This document shows positions 22,311 to 36,323 of a DNA stretch of 64,000 bases, piece after piece (position 1 is the stretch's first letter; the number at the start of each line of letters is the position of its first letter). Below the pieces are notes generated by a model that was not told where the DNA came from, searched no databases, and saw only the letters and a list, made by a program, of their open reading frames with translations. The stretch is from contig JAFFSR010000227.1 of NCBI GenBank assembly GCA_017163975.1, forward strand, positions 6,438,501 to 6,502,500. Direction: 5' to 3'. Origin of the DNA: Anastatus disparis. Its lineage: Eukaryota > Arthropoda > Insecta > Hymenoptera > Eupelmidae. The position numbers and the translations under genes were made by a program.

Positions 22311-25031
22311 TTCTAAATTGTTATATTTCTATCATCAATTTGTATCTATTATTAAATTCATTATTCACAACCTTCGAAACCATAAGTTCAGTAATAATAT
22401 ATAACTTTAGTTAAATTGCACGAGTCAAAGGGTTAAAAATTAAAATCCAAAACGAACATCAAATAAATTTATTCATCGCTCAATAATCAGACATCGAAAC
22501 TAAATAAAATTTCAAACGTTTAGAGCACTGAAATACACACAGAGAAAGTTTATAAAAGCAGTTTTGTGAAAATTGTTCGTAATGCATATTACGAGTCGCT
22601 TGGGCGATTGATATCCGGGGAAGTTGTTAACGTGCTTGTATGTGGGTGCGCGTGTGTATGTGAAATCGAAATGGCTCTTTTTTTTCATTATTTTTAACGC
22701 ACACACGTACTTGTCGTTACGAAAGTGAAGAGGCACATTTACATGCGGAAGTTGCATTATTACGGCATTGTTATAGGTATTGATGTTAAAAAAAGATTAG
22801 TTACAGTTAATTGTTGGATATATGTTCGGGTATTAAATTATCACGTGCTTCTGTTTTTTTCATCAATTTATGTAATAATTATAACTTTTACTAAAAAATA
22901 TATATCTATGTAGCGTAGTTTCACTTGATGTAATGTTCAAATGTTACGAGATATTTTTCTTTTTTTTTTTAATTGGTTTGTTGATTATTGAAATGTAATA
23001 TTTACCAAATATTTAATATACGCCCAACAGACAATGAATCGTGTAGAATGTTTTTAAAATTCTCTAATGAGACTCAAACATGTGGTATTTAAATAAAATG
23101 TAATTCATTTTTTTTTTTAAATAAAAAAAATTATAACTCATATTATTAAAAAAATATATAAACTGATATTATTGTTACGTGAAATAACAATAAAATTGAT
23201 GAATTTTAATCGACAAGCGATTGTCGGACATCCTAAACCAATATTATTCCACTAGAATATATGAAAATCAATAATTTAACATTGGATTGATTTCAGATTA
23301 TATGCAAAGTTTGTAGGAAAAGCAATTGTAGAAGCAATTTGAATTATGAAATTGAAGAGTCACCCCGGCAATTGCACAAAATTCAAGTGAAATTATGAAA
23401 GAAATTACAGTTTATATAATATTTCGTTGTATTTCGATAGAAAAAAAAAATAATTTTGTAACGTTTTATGCATCATATTTTAAACGCAATTTTAAATTAA
23501 TGCACTTTTTTAACGTTTAAAAAATGATTATTAAAAAAATTACGAAAAGATAAAAAAAATGAATTTAAAATAATCAAAATTCTTAATTATCCTCATAAAT
23601 TATGTAAGAATAATATTACCAAGCTCAAATCTCATTCGAATAAAATACGCTCTTAATGAAGTCCTTTCTAATGAATTGCCATTGAAATTAATTTCATCGT
23701 ATTATTCTTAAAATTAGATATAGCGCAACACTTTTAAACTATTCATTACTGCCCCGATTCATTTTATTTCTATTTTTTTTTTATTTAGTGAAAAAAAATC
23801 CGAATTATTAATATTATCTCTTTTTTTTCAGTACTACAGATTTGAAACTTTTTTCCATGACCATACGGACAGGTAGCCTGTAAATTCCACTTGATTCTAT
23901 TGATTCACGGTGATTGACAGGACTGCATTTCACCACAGGAGCTAAAATGTAAATTCCTTTCGTACGTTATTCACTTTCCAATTGAACGCTGAACAAATTC
24001 TACCTTCGTTTGTACATCAAAATCGTATTCGAAATTTTTAGTTTTTTTTTATTTTAACTTTATGTGTATGCTTCTTTTAATACATTTATTATTTATGTGT
24101 AAATTAATTAAAAATTCGATAAATTTGTTTCAATATTTTTCATTTTATCTATTTGAAAATATTTTACAAATCGCAAATAAACGCTTTTATGTATGAAAAC
24201 ATATTTTTCAATTTTAAAAAGTATATTTACAATCTATGAATATTTTAAGATTATTATTAGCATCTACGTTTGATGTAAACTTTTAGTTTTTTTATGTGTA
24301 TGTAAAAGAATAAAAAAAAAAACTAAGAAAAAATAGAAATATACATAATTTTATGAAAAAGTTTTTTCCCTTTGAGCGTGGAGAAACAAAATTAAAAAAT
24401 AATTTCAGTCTACGTTCGCTATAACATTCGCCCATTTAAATTCATGCATCTGAATAATGTATACATTAAATATTCAAAAGGTCTCTCTCGTGTATAAATT
24501 TCAATCGTATCAAGCTAAAGTCATCATTAACCGCGTGAATTATTGCAAAACTTACATTGCGTTTTATATATATAAAAAAAGAGAGATAAAAAAAATAAAC
24601 AATAAAATAAATGCTTTTAGCGATTTGTTTGATTGCAATTTCATACTTATTCATGCTATTTTTTTCATGATGATTGATTTTAATATGCTTTATATTTTTT
24701 ATCATCGGCAAAATAAAAATTCTGTCTTTTTTTTTCCAATTATATTTTCCATTGAGAATAAAAGTAAATAAAAAATGGAAAACAATTGACATTCTGTTTT
24801 TAATGGAACATTAGTATCAGCTGTATTGTTTATGAATACTTCTACACGAAGAGTTACATTAAAAATGAAAATCCAATAGAATCAAACTGTCACCATTATC
24901 GATTCTGATTGTAATGTCATTATTTGAATGCGTCAAAATTTTTTATTTCTTATCATTTATTTTTATACCAGTAAGCAAAAAACTGCTTGGTCGATACGAA
25001 TTATTAAATTATTCAAAAAAAAAAAACAAAA

Positions 25032-25583
25032 GTTACGGTTTTCGAGGACAGTTCTCAAAAAGTCATTTCGAATTTAAAAAAAGTCATTTAAACTTTGCCA
25101 AAAAGTCATTTTATATTTTATTTACATATCGACGGGTCGAGGGTAAGAGTATGTTGTTTCATTTTCGGATGGAAAAAGGGTACTATTTCATTTTCAAGAG
25201 GAGGAACGTGTTATTTCACTCTGGCCGAAAAAGTGTGTCATTTCAAAAAAGGACTTATTTCAGTTTAATTTTATAGCTCTGGTTGGAGTACTAAAAAATT
25301 AATTAAAACATCATTAAAATAATTTATGTTTTTCACGAATAAACTATTTAAATTCGATTATTTTACAATATATTTTTGTTTTTAATCAGTAAAATCGTTA
25401 TAAAATTAAAGAAAAACATATTTTTTTCTGAAACGACATATTTCTTCGACGAAAATTGAAATAACATGTTTCTTCGGTTGAAAATCAAATAATATCTTTA
25501 TTCGATCGAAAATGAAATAACATATTGTTCTCTTCGACCATCGATGTGCTTTTTTGACAACTACAGATACCTTTTATTGTAAC
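25032..25583. mobile_element. Foldback element with tandem-repeat arms
   Basis: The outer ends match in inverted orientation: GTTAC...GTTCTCAAAAAG on the left, and GTTAC...GTTGTCAAAAAAG as the reverse complement of the right. Inside each end comes ATCGAYGG/GTCGA, then an array of degenerate units of about 28-31 bp (core TATGTTATTTCATTTTCG). The left array is at 25149-25270 and the right array, inverted, at 25428-25533. The middle is AT-rich. The architecture recalls Foldback (FB) elements, whose inverted arms are made of tandem repeats. No transposase is present. Confidence 0.6.
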
Positions 25584-25653
25584 TTTAAAAAAAATAAATA
25601 GATAAAAAAATTGTCTTTACAAACAAAGAAAAATATGAATTTAGCTTTAATAA

Positions 25654-25859
25654 TTTTTTTTTTTTAATTTATTTAACGTCACTGCATTTATGTTATCGTT
25701 ACGATACTAAATTAGCGGCGAAGGTCGTCAGTAAGTTTGTAAAACAAAGCACATGTAATAAGCAGTGGTGCTTGTAACAACCGGCTGAGAGCGGGATTCG
25801 AACTCGGCACCTCGAGATTACGAATCCATCGCTCTACCGACTGAGCCACAGGCGACCTC
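25654..25859 (-). mobile_element. tRNA-derived SINE copy 4
   Basis: Complete, minus orientation, with intact A-box (TGGCTCAGTCGGTAGAGC) and B-box (GTTCGAATCCC) words and a long T/A tail at 25654-25675. A 14-bp indel differs from other copies in the 3' third. Confidence 0.92.
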
Positions 25860-27997
25860 AGTATTATAAGTATATAAAAAGATATTTTTTTTGAGTATAA
25901 AGTTAAAGGTAATAGCACTATAAGTGATCCGATTACTAGCGTTTGTATGGAAAATCATAAAATCTGAAATTTCAAAATGTAAAATCACATAAAGAGACTT
26001 TTATAAAAATTTAGTATACTTAACAAAAAAAAAGAAAAACATTAACGGTTGTGTTAGAATAAAAAATATTTGCTTAGTGCCTGAAGTCAAGTTTGTAAAC
26101 TGTTCTATCAAAATTATTTATAAACTAATACCTTAAGCTTGTACAGTAATTAAGAAAAACATTTTACTTATAAAAAGGAAGAGTTTAAAGTTTTTACACG
26201 TCTTTCATCTTTGATATTCACTTAAATAAAGCTCAGAGAAAAAAAAATCGCTGTAAAAAGCCTTTTTCACCCTATAGCATAATACTTAAACCAAAAGTTT
26301 ATTAATTCAAAAAAGAAAATCTTATTTTTTTTTTATTAAAACTAACTTTTGGCTAAAGAGAATTTACATTAATTTACTGGCTAAAAGGTTAAACGTTTTT
26401 GCAATATGCTTAAAATTTAACTCTCAAATTTTCATCAAAATTCATGACCCAAAAATTAAAAATTCTTTTTGTAAATTAAGCATGAAAAAATATTCATTCG
26501 AAAGTTTAATTATACCAAATTTAAATAAAATTATTAATTAAACCATTGGTTATTTGACAATTGTCTTTTGATTATAAAATTACTTTTTGTGCAATATACT
26601 TTAGATATATAATGTAAAATAAAAAAAAATTTATATTAGCAAATTAAATTCAAATTTCATAAACTTTTTTAAAAATTAACTATATTAATTTCACGCAAAA
26701 CAATAAAAATGATCATATAAGACAGTTTTTTTATAAAAAAATTATTTTTTTCCATGCACATTATCGAAATTAAAAGCCGCACGGCAATTTCTCACAGTCA
26801 TAGTCTCTGAGGTTATATAACGAGTTCGCCAATCTTCGCGAGCATGGAAAATAGTGTAAAATCTCTTCTTACCCTCTTTCTTCATTCTTCCTCCCTCAAC
26901 CGCAAAATATATAAAGGCGCGTGTGATTCTATATTATAAAACCCCTCTTTCCAACCTCTTCATACTCCCCCGTCCCCTTCCTCTCCATAAAACTCAATAA
27001 AATTACCAGCTTTTGAAACCTCACGAAAATTACTCTAGCTCAAACGTATAACCTTTAAAGAGTCTTAAAAAAAAGAGGATAGAAGAGAAGAAAAAAAAAA
27101 TTAAAAGAAGGAAATAAAAAAGGATAGAACTTATAAAGGTAAAGTATATAAGATTCGATCGGAAGCCATTATAAGGTTAGAAAAAGCAATTTGCTGTAAA
27201 TAAGAATTTGGTATCGCCTCATTTAGCACAATAGGAGTACACACACACATACACATGCACGTGTACACGTGTATAATATATATGGATTATAAGGTGACAA
27301 AGAATCACGTTCAATTATAAAAGATCAATGTTATGTACGTGATAAAGAAAAAAAAAAAATAAGTGCGCTAAATGATTATTTGTGCCACGTGTATATACAC
27401 GCGTATTTGTATGGAAAAGAAAGGAATAAGAGAAATAAGATAGACAAATCGTCGTAAAGACTGGCATGGAATTGCAATATCTTCTATCTTTTTTTTTCTT
27501 TTCTTCTTTTCATTTTGGTTTTTAGTATGTGTGTGAGAGTACAAACGAATGGGTGACGCAGGTGCTACAGGAGTCAGAGACTTCTCTCCAGCAGACAAAT
27601 CGTTGCACACGACAACGCGAAACAATGTGATGAAAGAAAAGTAGAATACCTATGGCATTGTTACAATGTTCTATATATCTACAATATATACATATACATA
27701 CATTGTAAAAGCTAAGAGGACGACGACTCCTACAGTTTAAAGTCCAATATCGATCGTAGTCCTTTGCGTGTACTACATACCTATGAATTACTACTCTAAA
27801 ACTCAAACCTCCCTTATATATGTATGCACTTGCTGTTCGTTCAACCTATAGAAAAAAAAGAATCTACCATGTACTAATCTTTTTCTATACACATGGTATG
27901 ATAAATCTTGCATACTTTTTTGAATTACTGGGTTACGTTACAAAAACTTCAAAATTTACATTTTGAATTTTACGTACTATATATCGATTTTTTTTAG

Positions 27998-28033
27998 TAT
28001 AACCTATAACTATATTTTATTTTATAGGTTATA
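27998..28033. repeat. Perfect 12-bp inverted repeat
   Basis: TATAACCTATAA pairs with TTATAGGTTATA across a 12-nt loop. Function is unknown. Confidence 0.6.
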
Positions 28034-28707
28034 TATGAACATGGTGTTACATTGTTGACTGTATAGCTATTGAAATGTATACACGTGTATTGTTAGTTCT
28101 ATGGTATGGAGGAGGTGGGAGAGTAGGTATAACCCAACCAAGCTCCACAATATGTTGTCGTTATATCGAAGCGTCAATGTATTGACACAAAGGCATTTGC
28201 CTATACTTGTATGCTTTGGTTTCGGAAATTACATCGCTATACAGTATAAATAAAGGAAAAAAGAAGAAAAAAAAAAGGTATTATGTGTTCGACATGTTAT
28301 ATACATATTGAGAGAAAGAAAAAGGAATCAATGAGGCATCCCAACAAAAAAAAAAGAAGGGTATTGACGATTTTGTTCACGGTTGAATGAAATTTTTTTT
28401 TCTTTGCTTATCTAAACCTGTTAATTGAATAGGTAAACTGATACTACTATTTATTCATTGATTTCTTCTTGTTTTTTTCTCTATCTCTTTATTTTTCGGT
28501 AAATAAACGTGAAATTCGTATGCACAATTATTTGCTTTTGTTATAAAAGACAATCACTCGAAATAAAATGCAGATTTTTTAGTTTTTTTTTTTTACTCTC
28601 TTTTTTTCGGGGGAGAGGAAGACTTTTAGGTTATATAAAAGTGTCGACAGTATGTAGCCTTTTGTTAAAATATATAGCAGACATGTGTCATTTTTTTACG
28701 GGGACAC

Positions 28708-28729
28708 GAGAGAGAGAGAGAGAGAGAGA
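28708..28729 (+). repeat. (GA)n microsatellite
   Basis: About 11 GA units in intron 5. A shorter related tract lies at 29488-29500. Confidence 0.9.
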
Positions 28730-29136
28730 AAAAAATGAGTGAGAAAGGAAACGAGATAACTCGACCATAAAGATTTGACCGAAAAAGTTTATGGTTTATG
28801 GAAGGTTAGCTCGGCGTCATCTTGATGGCAATCGATACTTTTCTTCTGGGCTTTACTATATACGCTATAAGAAAAAAATAGACTATATAACTCTCGAAGC
28901 AATTTGTCAATCATGAAAAATCATTTAACTTTTTTTACCTTAACCACTCGACAGTATTCAATATATAACGTCAATTAATAATCTCCAAAAGAAAAAAAAA
29001 TTTTTTATCTTTGGATTACTCGTCAATCCAAAATTGTTGAATCCCCAGAATCTTTACGACTCGATAATTATAATTCGTATGATTTTATTAAAATATATTT
29101 CATAACTAATCTTACAGCTCCGTTATGCAGCGCTAA

Positions 29137-29162
29137 TGCAACGATAATCTCCTATCGTTGCA
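29137..29162. repeat. Perfect 10-bp hairpin
   Basis: TGCAACGATA pairs with TATCGTTGCA around the 6-nt loop ATCTCC. The stem has mixed base composition, so it is less trivial than A/T palindromes nearby. Role unknown. Confidence 0.55.
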
Positions 29163-31084
29163 GTATAAATTACCATTAATTCTATATTAGCATTCAACGT
29201 AGATAAAACAAAATTCATTATTATACTGATATACAATTGATATTATAATAATCATGTAATGCGATATTAATTAATTTAATATAATGCGAATATCAATTAA
29301 AGCTGTAAAAATATTAATAATTTCTGGTGTAACCTGATCAATTTAAGCAAAAACCCAGCGAGAATTCATTGTCGCATAAAGTTCTATTATTCAGTATGTC
29401 TAATAATAAAAAAAAAGCTTACTCGTACGTATTTAATAAACCGTAAAAAACATCCGTTCATCGTTTGCTGAAAAAAGAAAAAAAAAAGAGAGAGAGAGAG
29501 AAAGAAAGAGAGAACGAAACCACACGGTTTTTATTTTTCTGCCGAACAGGCAGATTTTCCATCGAACTAGCCAGCACACACAACTTTTATCACTCTCTCG
29601 TTGCCCATTTTTAACTAAAAAAAAAAAAAAACGGAAGAAGAAATAAAAAAGAAAGAGAGAAAAAAAGTCGAAACTAAAGATATACTATAAAATTTATTAA
29701 TTTCTTTTTTTTTATCCTCTACACCCTTAATTCAGTAAATTTTGGCTTTTGAACCTTCGGAGCGTTTAATTACACAGCACATCGGTACTATAGGGAAAAG
29801 GCGAGAGCGGGTGAGTTCGTTAGTTAGCAAATGTATATATACGTTAAAGTGGAAAGCGCGTCTCGAATTTTCATTAGCTGATCGAAGCCCCTATAGAGTT
29901 TGTATGTTATACGTATATACGTAGTACCTAAGGCCAATTATCAATATCTTTACGCGCGATCGCACGGTTAAACGTTATATGCCGACGCCAGCTACTATGC
30001 AAGTCTTTATACAAGGCAGTCATGTCAAGTGGTCTGGGGCGTGAGAAATTTCACAACGATCGAACAAAATACAGGGTATAAGCTAATGTTTTCAGTTTAT
30101 GCATTTTAAAGAGAACATTTATTTTTGGTTCTTTTTTTTTGTGTCGGTATTGGAGTTTTTATGGTTTTAGTTTTATTTTGAGTTTATTTAATGGTATTAA
30201 GGATTACTAATTAGTCTGAAAATTTTAAAAATGAAAGAAAGTTAAAAAATTGATGTCTTGATTAATTAAGGGATTGGATAGAAATGATAAAATTAATTAT
30301 TCTCAATTAATTAAAGAAATAAAGAAAGCTTTGACAAAAGCATCGTTTGTTATTTTGAATTTCATAATTCTAACAAAATATTACTATAACAACTAATATG
30401 ATATTCATTGAAACCCATTATTTTTGAAATTTCCTTTTTGAATACCACAAAAGTTTCATTTCCATTGAAGTTATTTTAGAGAAAAGTTTACAATATGTTT
30501 GTACGGCTTTTAAATAAAGTAAACATTGTTTCACCGAGATTGTAATAAAGAATAACTCAAGAAAATTTCAAACGCAAAAGACATTACAAAAGATATATGA
30601 AGTACTTATTGTACATACGTTTTTTCTTTTATTTTTTACAGATGTCGCTGCCAAATATCCCTCGAGTATAACATTTTTTTTTTTCAAATAACATTAGAAC
30701 TTTTAAGAGCTGTACTTTATCATAAAGTTGAAGCTAAAAAAAATGGTACCGATATTTATGAGATTATGCATAAGTATATACATAGATTTCACAATGCGAT
30801 TGTTAAATTTTAATTGACATCGTTTAATTCATCTTTTTATATCCTTATATTAAAATTTATAGTTAAGTCTGCTTTATGCTCTCTTTAAAGATTAACGTAC
30901 ATTATAATATTTAATTAGTAGTATCATATGTACCGAAGCTTTAAAATTTTATCATTTTGATTTTCTACATTTAATTATTGAAAGCTCGATACGTATGTGC
31001 TTTTACATGTAATTAAATTAAAACTATCTAACGAACATTAATAAAAATGAAGATGATAAAATTTTCTTTAAATAATTAATTTAC

Positions 31085-31231
31085 CTGGAAAGTTGTCCGA
31101 TGTCTGGCGGTAGTTGATGAATCTCGTTGTCCGAGAGATCGAGAAAAGTTAGATTTTTGAGTGACAGCAGCTCAGTAGGTAATTCACCGAGCCGATTGTT
31201 CTCCAAGTGCAGTTCCTCTAATTCTGGAAAG
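31085..31231 (-). CDS. Phlpp: Phlpp exon 5 of window: LRRs
   Basis: 147 nt, Ser264 (split) through residue 312 plus two bases of Ser313. It holds two canonical repeats, LEELHLENNRLGELP and LTFLDLSDNEIHQLP. The acceptor is AAAAG|C after a long T run on the minus strand, and the donor is CCAG|GTAAAT. It joins exon 34170-33959 across a 2.7 kb intron and exon 15768-15618 across a 15.3 kb intron with no frame shift. Confidence 0.92.
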
Positions 31232-33958
31232 CTTTTAAATAAAAAAAAATTTATTATTGTATTTTCGCATTGTGTATTAAAAAATAAAAACCAAAAAATA
31301 AAAAAAAAAAACAACAACAGCAAAAACATAGTTGTAAGCTTTAGGTACACACAGGAGAGAAAGATAGAAAGTATAGAGCAAGGCGAAAGACACGCGAAAG
31401 GGCACGTACGCAATTAATGGATGAGATAAATCAGACGAGTAGAGTGAAGAGGATTTATGGTGACGTGTATATACGAAAGTTTCAGCTACTAACACAACAC
31501 AAGAGTTCAAAAAAAAAAGGAAGAAAAAAAAATAACAACGAGTGTAGTAGTTAACTTAAAAAAAAACGTTAGAAAATAAGAGGTAAAAAGTGGAGGGGAT
31601 AGAGAAGAAAAAAGAGGAAAAAAAAGAACAACAGCAACTTTAGTGCCGTTAGATTAACGAGACTCCTCTACTTTTCGTTTGAGATGACACACAATATATA
31701 ACTTATCTTTCGAAAAAAAAAAAAATTTTTTTCCTAATTTTAATTCTATTTTTATGATATACACATGCTCGAACAATCATGCATGGCTTTAAGCAATTTA
31801 TCGATATACGATATAGATATCAATGTATGTACAACGAATTTTTATTTGTTTTCATAGGATATACACAACAGAGACTCTTGGGGAATTAATAGGATCAGTG
31901 GTATTGTTTGTTTTGCCAAAAAAAAAGAAAGAAAAAAAAACCAACATAGGGATATATGTTTACAAATGTTGATGTTACGTGAGGTTATCTCTAAACTGAT
32001 GCTTTTCAATATTTCAGCAATTTTTACTCTTCTCTTGATTTTTATGAAACCTCGGGAAAATCGCGGTACGTATTTTGTTTCAGTCAAATAATACAACGTG
32101 ATATACATTTTTTTTTCTTTTTGATGGGATCAATTTGTTACGTGATATTGTTTAAAAGGAATTTTTTTCTACCAATGAAATAATTATTGTTATTTTAATA
32201 TCGCTTACAATGTTTATCGAGGAAAATATATTGTGATGCCAATGAAAAGAATTATAAAATTATACTTATTTTTATATTTTAAAAATATTATTTAATATAT
32301 GTTTTGTAAATTATGACTTAATTAGTATTATTTTACTATGATGGAGTAGCGAAGAATATGAATTATTATTATTTATTTTTATTGTACAGATATTATTATT
32401 TTAATGGAAACAATGCCTACTATGCCATACTATATGATTTATTATCGAAATTCAACATACTACAGCATCCAATAGCACATGAACGTATCTTAATAAAAAA
32501 AATCTTTCCTTATATAAGAATCAGCCATCGCATAAATGAAAAAAGGCCGGTAGCAAATAAAAATAATTTTCAATTAAAATGATCCTTAAATTTACGATGA
32601 CGCAATAATAAGCTACTCGATTTAATGAAAGCTCATTTTAATATATAATAATATTAAGTACACTCTTAGCATCAGCGTATACATTAATTATAATTATCTG
32701 AAAAGCTTTGAATAATCTTTCCTTTTTTTTTTTACAGTAATAAAGAATCTTTACTAGCGTTTAATATTAAAAAAGCTTCGAGCGCAAAAAAAAAAAGAAA
32801 CCCGAGAAAAAAAAAATCAGTAGTCCCTGCAGCTATAATTCTCTGTAAGAAATAAAATCATACTGAGCTTTTAACTTTATGAGCAATAATATATTTTTTA
32901 AAATAAAAATCTTTTTTTTTCATCTTCAACATTTAAATTCAATAAAATGTTATGATTTCATATATTCGATCCACGTCAGAAAAAGAAACTATAAATTTTT
33001 CCTTTTTATATTTTTAAACACCAACGGTATCTTATTAATTTCATTATCTTCTCCTTCGTTACATTATGTTACCGTTAATAATTTTCACGATCTAAAGCTC
33101 AAATTAACGTTTAATTATTCGAAAATAAACCGACTATTTTGCTACGTTATATAATTAAGAAAAAAAAAATTTTTCTAATTATGGCAATTAATCAAGTTAT
33201 GCTACGGTATAGGTTCATATTAATTTTCAAAATGTAATCCTCGAAACATGATTGTTTTTAGACGCACATATCCGATACACAAAACTTTCAAAAACAAAAT
33301 CAGCTTTCGTTCATTAATTAAGTAACATCGTAAATTCCCGTACAAACGCAGTCTCTCCCCCTCCCTCTCCATTGTTATTAATTTCATCCTTGAAACTTTT
33401 AATGAAACAACCTACTTAAATACATTTACCTCCCCTGTTTCTTTTTTTAACTTGTACACTGCAGTGTTGTTACTCTCGTTTACCAACATAAAATCCATCT
33501 TTTCCTTTTCAACCCCACTCTCTCTCCCGTTATTCTTTGCGGATAATTAAATACAAATTTTAATTTCTCGGGATAAACATTAAACTCTCTCTGTGCATGT
33601 AAACTATAGAATGCCTTATCTTCTTAAGAAAGTTAAATGCAAAACCACAGGCTTCCCAACTAATAAGCCAGAGTATTAAGTTTTCGAGAAAAGCTAAAAT
33701 TCAATCGTTAACGTTATACAAACCTTTAATGTTACACAGGTGTTTTAGAGATATGAAAGGTTAAAGAACCAACAGAAGCTCTACACGAGTTTAACTTTTC
33801 AACATGCCAAGATAACTAAACGGGATAAACGTACAACGAAGACCTTAAATCCTCTTATTTTTCCTTAAACCCTTACATACGTATGTATAATTGCTCGAAA
33901 AGAAAGTTATGTGGAGGAAGGGAAGTGCATAAGGTAGAAAATCTAGACATAGCCATAC
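31232..33958 (-). other. Phlpp intron 4
   Basis: 2.7 kb AT-rich intron. Open frames at 31127-33154 are simple-sequence and carry no coding signal. Nothing else is recognised. Confidence 0.85.
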
Positions 33959-34170
33959 CTGAGCAGTAATTTAAGATTGCCGTCAGCGCAAGCCAATTGA
34001 TTGTGACCCAGAAAAAATTCACGTACACCGACGAACGCTTTTACTGCATCGGGCAAACGTGATACTCCTATTTCAGTCATGTCTAATTTTCTCGTGGTTC
34101 TGCTTGATTGTTGCTGCTCGCTTGATACTGTTACTGACTGCTGCTGCTGCTGCTGATGCTGTTGGCTTGC
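33959..34170 (-). CDS. Phlpp: Phlpp exon 4 of window: polyQ linker and first LRR
   Basis: 212 nt, residues 194-263 plus two bases of Ser264. The acceptor is TTTTCCTCAG and the donor CTCAG|GTATGG. It opens with a glutamine run (SQQHQQQQQQ), a second short QQQ stretch and Ser/Thr-rich residues. It then enters the repeats with KLDMTEIGVSRLP and VREFFLGHNQL. In family members the LRRs begin directly after the PH helix, so the Q-rich part is a lineage-specific linker. Phase 0 at the start fits either exon 49483 or the candidate ATG exon 36324. Confidence 0.9.
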
Positions 34171-36323
34171 CTGAGGAAAATTCGAGGGAAAATTGGAATT
34201 GCTTTTGCTTTTTTTGATTAAATGGATTTTTATAATAAGATGGCTGTATTATGCATGTGGGTAAAGATTTTTATATGGTTGTGGCTTATGAGTTGGCTAA
34301 ATTTTACTTTTTCTTATCTAAGATCTTTTTTTAGTTGAATATGGATGTAGTTGTTTGTTAGGAATTTTTAAACCAATACAATAATTAATGACAATACAAA
34401 ATAATTGATGTACATTTGGAATAATTGTTTTTGAAATAGAAGAAAAAGCTTGATAATCGATTATCCAATAAATATAAAAATTTCATATGTGATTAATGTC
34501 AAGTCCCAGTGACAACATTATTTACAAGAATACGATATTAACAATTTCGATGATAAGTGCAATTTTTTCAATAAACCAAACTAACAACTAAATCAAATTG
34601 TGTCAACTAAGCACTTAAATAATTAGTGTTGGTAGATATTTACATTTTATATACATTTACGATTTCATTGGTTATAAAAAAGTCGCCTGAATATTTTGTA
34701 GCCAGAATTTGAAAAAAAAAATCAAAGCGAATTTATAAATATTAATATTTTTAGGTGTAATAAAACTTTTTTCGACAGACGACAGCTGTAAGTTGTCTTG
34801 TAAGCGCTTGTGTTTGACAGTGCTGAATTGCCGTTTAAAATATTTTAACATCCTTGAATAAATGTTGGCTCGGCAAAAAATTTTTTTTTCTCTCTAAGGA
34901 ACTTATTGAATCAATAATTTCAAAGATAAAAGTAGAAATTCAGAAATAAGTAAATTAACTTTTTTACATAAATTATAATTTTTCTAATGGGTTCATTTAA
35001 ATTTTGTATTTTGTGTTTCGAAAAAAGCTGTAGATGTATTTGTGATCAAGTAACCCAGAATCCATTTTGGCAACAACGTTGTAGAACTCGTAATGAGTTT
35101 TAAATATAAGGCTGCATTAATTGTTTAAAAATAAGAAAACACAAGCTATTTTATTTAAATTATTAAATAAATTTCATTGTTAATTATTTAAAAACTTCTT
35201 CTCTATTTAATTTGTTCAGCAGTAGCTTCGTTAAATTAATTAAATGAGCTTTTATTAAATTGATATTTAAGGAAAAAACAATTAAAATTAAATTGAAATA
35301 TACTCAAACATCATAAAGAACTATGCAGCACAAATAATTCAATTCTGTTTTTCAATTAAAATTAATCTCGTCTTCAATTTATCATAACCGTTTCGCTAAA
35401 ATAAATTTTTTACATATGTAGCTGCAAATTTTACATTAAAATTTTAATTATAAAATGTTCATAATTTACAATTTATAGAATGAACAAATAATTTATTCTA
35501 TAAAGTAGTACAAGTTGTGCAAGTTGTTTTTTTAGTGTTACTAAAATATAAAAAAAAATTCATTTCACTTAATTATCTTCTTTTGATTAATTTTTAATGT
35601 TAATCGTAATATTAAAAAAATCAATTTGATCAAATACTTTTTCTCTTTTAGATTCGACTAAAGGTGAATTTTAATTAACATTCGGATGAACTATAAAAGA
35701 GACCGCCTTATCAAAGAGTCATTTCTACCATCTAATAATATTATTAAACTTTCAATATCCCTCGTCGAGCATAAAAAATAAGCTAAAGATTAAAAATATT
35801 TTAATCTACAGTCGTGCAGCGAGAGCAAAAGGAACACGAGAAAAAGAAAAACAATCGAACACAAGACTCGAAAAATTTCATCAGAAAATCCTTCCATCAA
35901 GGCTCCACGTTCTTTTTTTCTTCTATATATATACAACTACACTTTATTCATATAAACAGCTCCGGAATCCCGGAAAAATAACTCAATTGAAAAATTGCAA
36001 AAAAATAAAAGAAATTTTCTTCGTTACTCCTATATACAATATATACATATACATAACGAGCGGAAGGATGAAAAGAAAAGAAGAAAAAAAAGAATGAAAG
36101 AAAGAAAGCAAAACTGGAGATAAAGAAAAAGGCTATGCACGGAAGCGCGCTAAATAAATGAAAAGTGCGCGCATAGACCCCCTTCAACGATCTTTTCGTA
36201 TAATGAATTCAAGTCTCTCTTTCTTTCTTTTTCTTTTTTCTTTTTCTTTTTCTTTCCTTTTTACCTCGCGTGCTATTCATTAAAGGAGAAAGGATAAGCG
36301 TGCCAGACTCTTTTCTGACCCAC

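Larger units (their letters stand above)
15769..31084 (-). other. Phlpp intron 5 (15.3 kb)
   Basis: Very long AT-rich intron. Recognised content: SINE copies at 22120-22310 and 25654-25859, a foldback element at 25032-25583, (GA) tracts at 28708-28729 and 29488-29500, and hairpins at 27998-28033 and 29137-29162. The stretches 27200-28300 and 29740-30060 are less AT-rich and lack long homopolymers. They could hold regulatory sequence, but I see no nameable motif. No gene is supported. Confidence 0.82.

Noticed and set aside
24914..25276. 120-codon open frame on the plus strand
   Set aside because: It consists of AT-rich DNA plus the left tandem-repeat arm of the foldback element; no domain and no coding bias.
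25712..25918. Open frame with AQSVERWIRNLEVPSSNPAL
   Set aside because: It is a translation of the SINE's tRNA-like head; the same peptide appears at 54691-54876 for the same reason.
27526..27630. Exon-like plus-strand frame of 35 codons after a strong acceptor tract, with an open minus-strand frame over it
   Set aside because: No partner exon, donor or recognisable domain was found; inclusion in Phlpp would interrupt an LRR between residues 312 and 314. The pyrimidine tract is common in this region.
29742..29924. 60-codon plus-strand frame in a less AT-rich stretch
   Set aside because: No start context, domain or splice partner; possibly non-coding regulatory DNA.
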